Below the pieces are notes generated by a model. It was not told the origin of the DNA and did not search any database. It saw only the letters and a program-made list of their open reading frames with translations. The position numbers and the translations under genes are program-made. Shown piece after piece: positions 1 to 5,705 of a DNA stretch of 5,743 nucleotides. The stretch comes from Pseudomonadota bacterium. GTDB taxonomy: Bacteria > Desulfobacterota > Desulfovibrionia > Desulfovibrionales > Desulfovibrionaceae. The stretch spans positions 1 to 5,743 of the forward strand of contig JAEZEM010000011.1 in assembly GCA_023417745.1 (NCBI GenBank), given 5' to 3'. Each line of letters begins with the position of its first letter. Positions within the stretch are counted from its first letter, which is position 1.

Positions 1-1
1 G

Positions 2-385
2 GAATTCGCCGACTGGCCGCCCCATTGCCTGGCCGGGTCCTGGGGCGCGCGCGTCATCGACGAACTGGCTCCGGCAGCCGGCGAACTCGTGGCCCACAAA
101 GACGCCATGAGCCTTTTCAGTCATAGCGCCATGGACGGACTCCTCAAGGGGCTTGGCGTCAAGCGGCTTTGCCTGTGCGGCGTGGCCACCGAATACTGCG
201 TCCAGGCCTGCGCCCTGGACGCGGCGGCTCGGGGCTACGGCGTGACGGTGGTCGTCGACGCCATAGCCGGCGTGGACATGACGCCCGGCGCGTCTCAGGC
301 GGCCCTGGAGGCCATGACCCGGGCGGGAGTGCGGCTGGCCTCTTGCGACGACCTGCTGCCGACCCTCGTCGCCGAGCCTAATTGA
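2..385 (+). CDS. pncA: Nicotinamidase (isochorismatase-family amidohydrolase), 5'-truncated by the window edge
   Basis: Hydrolyses nicotinamide to nicotinate and ammonia in cytoplasmic NAD salvage. The reading frame is already open at base 2, so a GTG at 89 is internal and not the start. The visible 127 residues begin with a WPPHC block (His codon 23-25), which in M. tuberculosis PncA supplies a metal-ligand His. The Lys of VAHKD (codon 98-100) matches the catalytic Lys. GVATEYCV (Cys codon 197-199) is the cis-peptide plus nucleophilic Cys signature. A VVVDAIAGVD strand and an Ala/Leu-rich helix follow, as in the family. The missing N-terminus would hold the catalytic Asp and the other metal ligands; family members are about 180-215 residues, so roughly a third is absent. 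The stop is TGA at 383-385. The gene converges on the sulfatase operon. A related cysteine hydrolase is possible, but WPPHC argues for nicotinamidase. Confidence 0.88.
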   Translation, partial: EFADWPPHCLAGSWGARVIDELAPAAGELVAHKDAMSLFSHSAMDGLLKGLGVKRLCLCGVATEYCVQACALDAAARGYGVTVVVDAIAGVDMTPGASQAALEAMTRAGVRLASCDDLLPTLVAEPN

Positions 386-434
386 CAGGACAGGCGAGGG
401 GTTGGCCCGTAGCGGGGCAGCTTCCTGGCGTCAT

Positions 435-456
435 CCCGCGCTCGTTGGGCGGGTTT
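435..456 (+). terminator. Weak hairpin plus short T-run after pncA
   Basis: CCCGC (435-439) pairs with GCGGG (449-453) across a 9-base loop and is followed by only three T residues. It lies 50 bases past the pncA stop, in the 99-bp gap between two convergent genes, where a terminator is expected. The stem is short and the T-run poor, so this may be chance in GC-rich sequence. No better terminator for either gene is visible in the gap. Confidence 0.22.
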
Positions 457-484
457 CAGGCGCTTACAATTTCAGCTAAGCCAT

Positions 485-2158
485 TTAGCCGTTAAGCAAC
501 AGCAGATCGATCTGCGGCTGGGGCGGTCCCGGAGGCGCGACCGGCGCCAGCCGCCTCGCCTCGACTTCGGCCAGCAGTTGGGCCAGTTCGGCGCGTTTGG
601 CCGTATATTGAGCATAATGAGGGCTGGCGCTGTTGGCGACGTTGTCCAGTTCCGTTGGATCGACGTCATTTCCTGCCCCGTCCTTCAAGCAGTACATTTC
701 ATGGACCTCGGCCGCCACACCGGCTGGGTCGTAGTATCGGGCGTACTTCCATTCGCCGTCCGCGTCCTTGTGCATAATGCAGCGGATGTGGCAGGGCTCG
801 GTGATATACGGCGGGGGGGAGGTTTGGCCGGCGTATTCGTCGTCAAAGGTGAAAAGGACCGTGTCCTGGACCGTCGGCGCGGTCCCCGTGAGGACGGGCG
901 ACAGATTCTTGCCCGGCAGGTAGGACCACTTCCAGCTGGGGATGCCGCACAGGCTGGCCAGGGTCGGGACCATGTCCACCAGGGTGGCGTAGGCGCTGGT
1001 CTGGCGCGGCGTCGGGAAGAGCAGGGGATTGGAAACGATCAGGGGAATGTTGATGCATTCCTCGTAGATGTTGAACATTTTCTGGCGCAGCCCGCCATGG
1101 GCCAGCCCCAGCTCGCCGTGGTCGGTGGTGCGCACCACCACCGTGGAGTCGGTCAGCCCCTGGTCGGCCAGGGTTTGCAGCACCGTGTCGAACTGGGCGT
1201 CGATGACGGTTTGCAGATAGCCGTAAAAATTGACGTAGTTCAACTGCTTCTGCGGTTCGATCAGGGTTCCCAGGCCGCCGGCGTAGAGCTGCAGCGCCTG
1301 TTTCTGGACCTCGGGCTTAAGCGAGAGGTCGTCGGCGTCGTGAGAAGCCGGCACGGTCAGGCCCATATCAAGGTTGGCCGTGTTCTTGTAGCAGGCGTCG
1401 GTGCAGCTTTCCGCGTCCCACAGTCCGGGATAGGCCAGGATGTCGTGGGGGTTGCCCAGAGAGACGACCAGGCAGAACGGTTTGGTCTGGGTTGTCTCGG
1501 GAGTCACGGTCTGGAGATAACTGGTGGCCTGCTCCACGATGGGCGCGTCCATGTCCGGGCAACCGCCGGCCAAGGTGTTGACGTCCAGGGCTTCGGCCAC
1601 ATTGGTGGGCACCCAGCCCTGGAAACCGAATTGGGCCAGATCGGCGCTGCTGGGCGTGCCGCCGTCCGCGCTCTTGGACAGGTGCCATTTGCCCCGCAGC
1701 TGCACGTCGTAGCCGGACTGGGCGAGGAGGTGGGCCAGATTGGGCAGCGTGGGCGAGAGGGTGGTCTCTTCGCCGCCCTCGGCCAGGGTCATGGTCACGC
1801 CGTGCTGGGCCGGATAGAGGCCCGTGAAAAGGCTGCCCCGGCTTGGCGAACACATGGAGGCGCTGCAAAAGGCCCGGGAAAAATCCAGGCCGTTGTCGAG
1901 AAGCCGTTTGCGCGATTTGGTGAGGTTGGCCTCGGCCCAGCCGGCCGGCCAGTCCCGGGGGTAGCGTTCCTGGTCGCTGATGAGGATGAGGATATTCGGC
2001 TTGGCCGGAAGCGTCGATGTCGCCGACGCCGCAGCGGGGCCGCCGACAGGGGACGGCAGCCCGGGCAGGGCCGAAGCCACGACGCCGACCGTGAGCGCCT
2101 GGGCGGCGCCTTTGAGAAATTCCCGGCGAGACACGGTGTTGAGGATTTTGTCCGGCAT
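485..2158 (-). CDS. Tat-exported Cys-type sulfatase (formylglycine-dependent, alkaline-phosphatase-like fold)
   Basis: Predicted to hydrolyse a sulfate ester in the periplasm; the substrate cannot be read from sequence. The 557 residues start with a twin-arginine signal: S-R-R-E-F-L-K-G at residues 10-17, a hydrophobic stretch to about 35, and a likely cleavage after ASA at 44-46. The mature domain opens with PNILILISDQE (54-64), giving metal-ligand Asp62 followed by Gln63 rather than the common Asp-Asp, as in choline-sulfatase-like and phosphonate monoesterase-like branches. C103-S-P-S-R107 with T112-G113 is the full maturation motif; Cys103 becomes formylglycine. GKWH (156-159), NPH (236-238), TTDHGE (344-349) and Lys360 fit the remaining metal and sulfate-binding sites. 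The length suits S1 sulfatases. The ATG at 2158 has an ideal AGGAGG upstream. It lies 18 bases after the maturase stop, so the two are almost certainly co-transcribed. Confidence 0.95.
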   Translation of the reverse strand: MPDKILNTVSRREFLKGAAQALTVGVVASALPGLPSPVGGPAAASATSTLPAKPNILILISDQERYPRDWPAGWAEANLTKSRKRLLDNGLDFSRAFCSASMCSPSRGSLFTGLYPAQHGVTMTLAEGGEETTLSPTLPNLAHLLAQSGYDVQLRGKWHLSKSADGGTPSSADLAQFGFQGWVPTNVAEALDVNTLAGGCPDMDAPIVEQATSYLQTVTPETTQTKPFCLVVSLGNPHDILAYPGLWDAESCTDACYKNTANLDMGLTVPASHDADDLSLKPEVQKQALQLYAGGLGTLIEPQKQLNYVNFYGYLQTVIDAQFDTVLQTLADQGLTDSTVVVRTTDHGELGLAHGGLRQKMFNIYEECINIPLIVSNPLLFPTPRQTSAYATLVDMVPTLASLCGIPSWKWSYLPGKNLSPVLTGTAPTVQDTVLFTFDDEYAGQTSPPPYITEPCHIRCIMHKDADGEWKYARYYDPAGVAAEVHEMYCLKDGAGNDVDPTELDNVANSASPHYAQYTAKRAELAQLLAEVEARRLAPVAPPGPPQPQIDLLLLNG

Positions 2159-2167
2159 GACTGCGCG

Positions 2168-2173
2168 CCTCCT
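2168..2173 (-). promoter_or_regulatory. Shine-Dalgarno site of the sulfatase gene
   Basis: The - strand reads AGGAGG here, nine bases before the ATG at 2158-2156. It sits wholly inside the 18-base gap after the maturase stop codon (2177-2179). It fixes the sulfatase start, which also places the Tat motif at the usual distance from the N-terminus. Confidence 0.85.
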
Positions 2174-2176
2174 GGC

Positions 2177-3343
2177 TCAAGCTGAGGTCGTCAAACGTTG
2201 AAACGCCGGCTGCCGTCGCACCACGGCGGCCATGGCGGCCAATTCCGGGCCGGCGTGGGTGAGAAAACGCCGCAGGCCGCAGCAGAGATATTGGGTCGGC
2301 GGCTGCCCCGGAGCGGTGGCGAGGCGATCCTTGGGACACCCCCCGCCGCAGGCGAACAGCATGGAGCACTCCCGGCAGGGCGCAGGCAGATCCCCGGATT
2401 TTCGGGTTTTGAAGGCGGCCAGGACCGGGTCGGCTAAAAGCTCGGGCAGGGGCTGGCGGTTCAGGTCGCCGAGCCGGTGGGCCGCGTCCACGAAATGGTC
2501 GCAGGCGTACAGGTTGCCGTCGTGTTCCAGGACCAGGGCCTCGCCGCAATCCTGGGCCATGGCGCACAGCCCGCCTGGTTGGCCAAGATGGGCGGCCAGG
2601 GCGGTGTCGAAATGGCCGACGTAGACCCGCCCCACGTCCTCGCGCCGCCAGATGTCCCAGATGGCCGACAGAAAGTCGCCGAAGGCGGCGGGATCGACGC
2701 TGGCGGCGCAGAGCCCGCCCTCGCCGGCCGCGACAATGGGGATGAACTGGATGTGCGTCGCCCCGGCCCCGTCGCGCAGAAACCGGTACACCTCCGCCGC
2801 CCGGTCCTGGTTGGCGGCGTGGACCGCGCACAGCACGTTGAAATCCACAGCCTGCTCCCGCAAGAGCATGACGCCGGCCATGACCTCCTGGTGCGTCGGC
2901 CGGCCAGCCCGGCGGCGAAAGGCGTCGTGGCAGTCGGCCGGGCCGTCGAGGCTGATGCCGACCAGCCAGCCGTTTCGGGCGAAAAAACGGGCGAACTCGC
3001 GGTCGATCAGGACGCCGTTGGTCTGCACGGCGTTATGGGCCTGCTTGCCCGGAGGCGCGTGGCGGCGTTGCAGCCGCAAAGCCCGTTCAAAGAAGTCCAA
3101 ACCGGCCAACAGCGGTTCTCCCCCTTGCCAAGCAAAAGGAACGAGCGGCCCTGGATGATAGTGAAAATAGCTTTTGATGAAGCGTTCCAGCGTATGTCTG
3201 GACATGCGTGGACGCGTGCTGGGGAACAAACGGCGTTTGGGGCGGTAAAAACAGTAGGAGCAGGCCAGATTGCAGTCCGGCCCGACGGGTTTGACCATGA
3301 TGCTGCAAGAAGATCTGGCTGGTGCGGTCACGTCGTCTGCCAT
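2177..3343 (-). CDS. Anaerobic sulfatase-maturating enzyme (anSME), radical SAM/SPASM
   Basis: Converts the active-site Cys (or Ser) of sulfatases to C-alpha-formylglycine without oxygen, using S-adenosylmethionine and three [4Fe-4S] clusters in the cytoplasm. In the 388 residues, C24-x3-C28-x2-C31 (CNLACSYC) binds the SAM cluster, GGEP (73-76) is the SAM-binding motif, and QTNG (106-109) and SLDGP (130-134) are family blocks. The C-terminal SPASM-type domain has Cys 259, 265, 280, 322, 325, 331, 335 and 353. Their spacing equals that of the eight auxiliary-cluster cysteines of the Clostridium perfringens enzyme as I recall them. Asp281, directly after Cys280, matches its catalytic Asp277. 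The length fits the family (about 370-420). The start is less certain: no good ribosome-binding site precedes ATG 3343, and an in-frame ATG at 3298 (residue 16) also lacks one. It leads the operon and its obvious substrate is the sulfatase encoded next. Confidence 0.94.
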   Translation of the reverse strand: MADDVTAPARSSCSIMVKPVGPDCNLACSYCFYRPKRRLFPSTRPRMSRHTLERFIKSYFHYHPGPLVPFAWQGGEPLLAGLDFFERALRLQRRHAPPGKQAHNAVQTNGVLIDREFARFFARNGWLVGISLDGPADCHDAFRRRAGRPTHQEVMAGVMLLREQAVDFNVLCAVHAANQDRAAEVYRFLRDGAGATHIQFIPIVAAGEGGLCAASVDPAAFGDFLSAIWDIWRREDVGRVYVGHFDTALAAHLGQPGGLCAMAQDCGEALVLEHDGNLYACDHFVDAAHRLGDLNRQPLPELLADPVLAAFKTRKSGDLPAPCRECSMLFACGGGCPKDRLATAPGQPPTQYLCCGLRRFLTHAGPELAAMAAVVRRQPAFQRLTTSA

Positions 3344-3373
3344 CTGTTTGTTGGTTGTTGCAGTGAAATATTG

Positions 3374-3405
3374 AGCCTAAACAGTGAGGTGGGCTGGTTT
3401 TTTTT
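3374..3405 (+). terminator. Rho-independent-terminator-like hairpin with eight-T run, antisense to the maturase leader
   Basis: AGCCTA (3374-3379) pairs with TGGGCT (3390-3395; one G-U) around a 10-base loop, then GG and eight T residues (3398-3405). On the + strand this has terminator form. No + gene lies upstream, so it could only end antisense transcription running over the maturase gene. On the - strand the same bases fall inside the predicted 5' leader of the maturase mRNA and lack a following T-run. The stem is modest, so it may be fortuitous. Confidence 0.33.
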
Positions 3406-3419
3406 GAGGCAGTTTTTAA

Positions 3420-3448
3420 ATTTTCTCATTCTTATTATTCCATGTCAA
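3420..3448 (-). promoter_or_regulatory. Candidate sigma70-type promoter of the maturase-sulfatase operon
   Basis: The - strand carries a perfect TTGACA -35 box (3448-3443). A 17-base AT-rich spacer separates it from GAAAAT (3425-3420), which matches TATAAT at four of six positions. It points at the maturase ATG about 77 bases downstream, giving a predicted leader near 70 nucleotides. The exact -35 box, correct spacing and AT-rich setting in an otherwise GC-rich region make it the best promoter candidate in the window. Confidence 0.55.
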
Positions 3449-3450
3449 GA

Positions 3451-3463
3451 AATTGTATCAATT
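3451..3463. promoter_or_regulatory. Palindrome AATTG-tat-CAATT just upstream of the -35 box, possible operator
   Basis: Two perfect 5-base arms surround a 3-base spacer. The site begins two bases upstream of the -35 hexamer of the maturase-operon promoter, a position typical of activator binding. The arms are short and AT-rich, so chance occurrence is possible. No regulator gene is in the window. Confidence 0.28.
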
Positions 3464-3634
3464 CGTGAGAGAGCGTTGCGGCGACATATGACGAAGCTTG
3501 GATTTTCTTGTTCGGTATTTCAGATTGTTATCTTGTGCGAAAATTTAACTCTTTGTTGCTTTGACATTTGCTTATGCGGGCGTTGATTTCTTTGGTGTCT
3601 GGTGTAAGGTTCTTGCGTTGGATGGTATTGTGGC

Positions 3635-3656
3635 GTGTGTTCGTCGGCGAACGCGC
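3635..3656 (+). other. Nine-base-pair stem with UCGG loop
   Basis: GTGTGTTCG (3635-3643) pairs with CGAACGCGC (3648-3656) over a four-base TCGG loop. Two of the pairs are G-U on the + strand but would be C-A mismatches on the - strand, so a folded RNA here would be a + transcript. A poor promoter-like pair (TTGATT at 3583-3588, TAAGGT at 3605-3610, 16-base spacer) lies just upstream. Function unknown. Confidence 0.35.
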
Positions 3657-3807
3657 TGCGGCATGATGCTAAGCTGACACGATAAATCCATGGAAAGCCT
3701 GGCGACAGACATGGCGAATGGAAAACACCCCGCGGCTCTGTTCAGGAGAGCGGCTGCACATCGTGTTGGGGGCAACGCCAACTGTTTGACCTAGCTGGGA
3801 CTTTTTG

Positions 3808-3829
3808 CTCACTTCATGGTGAGGCTTTT
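3808..3829 (+). terminator. Weak hairpin CTCAC-ttcatg-GTGAG with short T-tract
   Basis: Perfect 5-base arms (3808-3812 and 3819-3823) enclose a 6-base loop, followed by GCTTTTC. The form is that of a weak + strand terminator; on the - strand the hairpin is followed by CAAAAAG instead. It could end the hypothetical transcript containing the hairpin at 3635-3656, or mean nothing. Confidence 0.18.
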
Positions 3830-3976
3830 CTGGGTGTGGTGTTTTGTCGTGCCCTTCACCGTCCCCAGAATAGCGCGCAGCGCTCTGGTTTCATGTTGGA
3901 AGCGCCACAGTCAGGTTCAGAACGTCCGATGCGAGCTTGGCCCGGCTTCCGCTGGTCCGTGTGAAGCGTTTGTCCG

Positions 3977-4045
3977 GGACGCCCAAACCGACGTATCTCC
4001 TGACCTATGGCGGTCAGGATGTCGGCCAGCCGGCGTCTTTGGTCC
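3977..4045 (+). ncRNA. Candidate structured RNA element (closing stem enclosing a strong hairpin)
   Basis: The 12 consecutive bases CGTC-TTTG-GTCC (4034-4045) can pair with GACG (3990-3993), CAAA (3984-3987) and GGAC (3977-3980) in nested order, leaving CC and GCC bulges on the 5' side. Inside this stem lies the perfect 8-base-pair hairpin at 3998-4019 and a small CGG-ccag-CCG hairpin (4023-4032), suggesting a three-way junction. It lies about 240 bases upstream of the UbiD start on the same strand. It matches no riboswitch consensus I know. Strand and function are inferred. Confidence 0.22.
3998..4019. repeat. Perfect 8-bp inverted repeat TCCTGACC / GGTCAGGA
   Basis: Arms 3998-4005 and 4012-4019 are exact reverse complements separated by TATGGC. 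It is the longest perfect inverted repeat I found in the spacer. It could be an RNA hairpin or a binding site for a dimeric protein. No T-run follows, so it is not an intrinsic terminator. Confidence 0.6.
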
Positions 4046-4205
4046 TTAAGCGGCAGGGAAGGGCAAGTCAGATAGGGTCAGGGGTCGGCGTCAGGCCGTT
4101 TTTCCGCCTCGGCGGGTATTTCTTTTTCGCGTGGGAGTATCAGGACTGCGATTCCGGCCGGAGGGGTCTATGTCAGCCTTCTTGGCGGACGCGCTTCCTA
4201 GCCGG

Positions 4206-4233
4206 TTCCGTGTGAACCGTCGTCGTGTGTAAT
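4206..4233 (+). promoter_or_regulatory. Weak promoter-like pair upstream of the UbiD gene
   Basis: TGTAAT (4228-4233) matches the -10 consensus at five of six positions. The only -35 partner at suitable spacing, TTCCGT (4206-4211, 16-base spacer), is poor. It would give a leader of roughly 45 bases before the ATG at 4284. An activator-dependent or alternative-sigma promoter is equally possible. Confidence 0.18.
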
Positions 4234-4270
4234 TTCATAGGATGGGATCGTGTGCGTCGATCTTGTCATT

Positions 4271-4276
4271 GGAGGG
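4271..4276 (+). promoter_or_regulatory. Shine-Dalgarno site that sets the UbiD start
   Basis: GGAGGG lies seven bases before the ATG at 4284. An in-frame ATG at 4242 would add 14 residues but has no comparable site, and the added residues are not typical of UbiD N-termini. The 4284 start is therefore preferred. Confidence 0.8.
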
Positions 4277-4283
4277 TAGCGGT

Positions 4284-5705
4284 ATGGCTTACAAGGATAT
4301 ACGGGAGTTTATCGAGATATTGGAACGGCGTGAATTGTTGGTGAGGGTCAGCGCCGAAGTTGATCCCGAGTGGGAGATCAATGGCGTTGCAGGGGTTGTG
4401 ACAAGAAATAACGGACCGGCTGTGTTGTTTGAGAAGGTTGCAGGTACCAATACGGCTGCTCTCAGTGAATTGTTTGGAAGGTCATGGCGGCGCGTGGCCT
4501 TGGCCATGAACATGGAAACCGCTGACCCGTTGGAGATTAGAAACGAGTGGATGAAGAGGTTGGAGAAACCCTTGGCTCCTCGTATAGTTAACACTGGGCC
4601 CTGTAAGGAGAATATTCTTGTTGGCGATAAAGCGAGTTTTGATGGCTTGTTTCCAAAGGTTCGCTGGCATCAACAAGACGGAGGCTATTATCTGGGCACA
4701 CTAGGCATGCAGGTGACGGCTAGTGTTGAGACCGGCGAGCAGAACGTGGGCTGCTATCGGATGATGTATCATGACGGTGCTCAAGCAAAACTGATGATGC
4801 AGCCGTTTCAGGGCGGAGCGCAACACCTGCGGGAGTGGGGAAGACGTTATCCGGGCAAGCCGATGCCCATGGCTGTAGTGTTCGGAGCTGATCCTTGCTA
4901 TGTGCTGGCTGGTGGATCGAAGTTTGAGCAACCCCCCAGCGAAGAGTGGTATGCCGGCGCATTGCGTCAAGAAGCCATCGAATTGGTCAAGTGTGAACTT
5001 TCCAATTTGCTTGTCCCAGCCAATGCGGAGATTGTTGTTGAAGGCGAAGTCATGCCCGATGAGTGGGATCACGACGGCCCATTTGGCGAGTTTACCGGAT
5101 TTCTTTCGCGAGAGAAAAGCCCGTGCAACATATTTAGAGTGAAAGCCATAACCCATCGTTCTGCCCCAATTTTTCACGGTGAAAGGGAAGGTTATCCCTC
5201 GGAGGGTGGGCTTATCTATGTTATCGGTATGGAATCGATTGTCTACAAGAAATTGCGAAGAATAGAAGGTGTGTTGGATGTGCATATGCCAATTTCAGGC
5301 GTTGGGTTTGAACTTGTTGTTTCGATAATGGTGTCCCAAAAAGGACAGGTGCGTCAATTGATTCAATCTGTTTTTGGAGATCCTGATGTTGGTGGCTACA
5401 TTAAACATGTAGTAGTAGTGGATGATGATATCAATATTCGAGACAGAGATGATGTTGCCTGGGCTATAGCTACTCATGTTCAAGCAGACCGTGATTTTAT
5501 TATTGTGCCGAAATGTCCGCAAACGAGCCTCGATGTGTCGCAGACCAGTTTGTACTGGGGCACGAAGTTGGGTATTGACGCGACAATGCCTCGGTTTGAT
5601 TATGAAGCTGAGGGGAAGTCCGTGCCTGTGCGATGCAACGATCCAGATATACAGAAACGAGTGACGGCGCAATGGCATAAATACGGGATTACGTTGCCGG
5701 AGTGA
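4284..5705 (+). CDS. UbiD-family prenylated-FMN-dependent (de)carboxylase
   Basis: A cytoplasmic enzyme expected to remove or add CO2 on an aromatic or alpha,beta-unsaturated acid using prenylated FMN made by a UbiX enzyme. The 473 residues start MAYKDIREFIEILE, typical of the family, and the length fits (about 450-500). Blocks in order: GPAVLFEKV (44-52), N154-V-G-C-Y-R159 (metal ligand and catalytic Arg region), FGADP (200-204), E233-L-V-K-C (metal Glu), D264-G-P-F-G-E269-F-T-G (catalytic loop), VVVDDDINIRD (about 380-390) and the TKLGIDAT signature near the C-terminus. By remembered alignment, the His ligand of E. coli UbiD and Fdc1 falls on Phe175, and Fdc1 Glu277 is Asp264. The substrate is not predictable; ubiquinone synthesis, phenol or hydroxybenzoate metabolism are options. 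Base composition is far more AT-rich than the left genes (35% GC in the 60 bases from 5401). No ubiX or partner subunit is visible. The 38 bases after the stop show no terminator. Confidence 0.93.
   Translation: MAYKDIREFIEILERRELLVRVSAEVDPEWEINGVAGVVTRNNGPAVLFEKVAGTNTAALSELFGRSWRRVALAMNMETADPLEIRNEWMKRLEKPLAPRIVNTGPCKENILVGDKASFDGLFPKVRWHQQDGGYYLGTLGMQVTASVETGEQNVGCYRMMYHDGAQAKLMMQPFQGGAQHLREWGRRYPGKPMPMAVVFGADPCYVLAGGSKFEQPPSEEWYAGALRQEAIELVKCELSNLLVPANAEIVVEGEVMPDEWDHDGPFGEFTGFLSREKSPCNIFRVKAITHRSAPIFHGEREGYPSEGGLIYVIGMESIVYKKLRRIEGVLDVHMPISGVGFELVVSIMVSQKGQVRQLIQSVFGDPDVGGYIKHVVVVDDDINIRDRDDVAWAIATHVQADRDFIIVPKCPQTSLDVSQTSLYWGTKLGIDATMPRFDYEAEGKSVPVRCNDPDIQKRVTAQWHKYGITLPE

Larger units (their letters stand above)
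3809..4167 (-). pseudogene. Possible remains of an unidentified gene, spread over three frames
   Basis: Reading the - strand, one frame is open from 4167 to a stop at 4080-4078 and encodes a stretch ending IPAEAEKRPDADP. The same frame is then open from 4077 to a stop at 3858-3856 and includes RRRLADILTAIGQEIRRFG. A second frame (4004-3894) gives SRAKLASDVLNLTVALPT. A third (3910-3812) gives ETRALRAILGTVKGTT and stops at 3811-3809. The pieces follow one another in order with helix-like composition, as a gene broken by frameshifts would. I recognise no family, no start or ribosome-binding site is visible, and compositional chance cannot be excluded. Confidence 0.17.
3344..4283. other. Gene-poor spacer between divergent units, about 940 bp
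   Basis: No reading frame here has convincing family similarity, codon pattern and ribosome-binding site together. Bases 3360-3600 are very AT-rich (the 60 bases from 3421 are 35% GC, against 73% for the 60 bases from 541). They hold the likely promoter of the maturase operon. Bases 3600-4280 return to intermediate GC and contain several hairpins, a nested pairing pattern at 3977-4045 and disjointed protein-like frames on the - strand. No tRNA, CRISPR array, recognisable insertion-sequence end or known riboswitch consensus was seen. Confidence 0.7.

Noticed and set aside
578..2185. A 535-residue open frame on the + strand opposite the sulfatase
   Set aside because: It is the antisense shadow of a GC-rich gene: rich in Gly, Arg, Val and Ala, without domain motifs, while the opposite strand has complete sulfatase motifs.
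1368..2831. A 487-residue - strand frame overlapping maturase and sulfatase
   Set aside because: It is an out-of-frame, Arg/Gly/Pro-rich translation of both real genes and has no ribosome-binding site or motif.
2477..3586. A 369-residue open frame on the + strand opposite the maturase
   Set aside because: Same cause: it mirrors the radical-SAM gene, has no recognisable family, and its tail runs into the AT-rich spacer.
3488..3586. A 32-residue cysteine-containing hydrophobic peptide frame on the + strand
   Set aside because: No ribosome-binding site precedes its ATG, and it is simply the end of the longer antisense frame.
3561..3589. TTGACA on the + strand at 3561-3566 as a promoter
   Set aside because: At 17-18 bases downstream there is no acceptable -10 box (TGATTT or GATTTC).
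3816..4215. Two + strand frames of 77 and 92 residues in the spacer
   Set aside because: Neither has a ribosome-binding site, a known motif or plausible composition; they overlap each other and the hairpins.
4242..4283. A longer UbiD start at ATG 4242
   Set aside because: Only a very weak purine tract precedes it, while GGAGGG sits correctly before the ATG at 4284, where family similarity begins.
5411..5430. GTA and GAT triplet runs near the 3' end of ubiD
   Set aside because: They encode the Val-Val-Val-Asp-Asp-Asp stretch conserved in UbiD proteins, so this is coding and not a microsatellite of interest.
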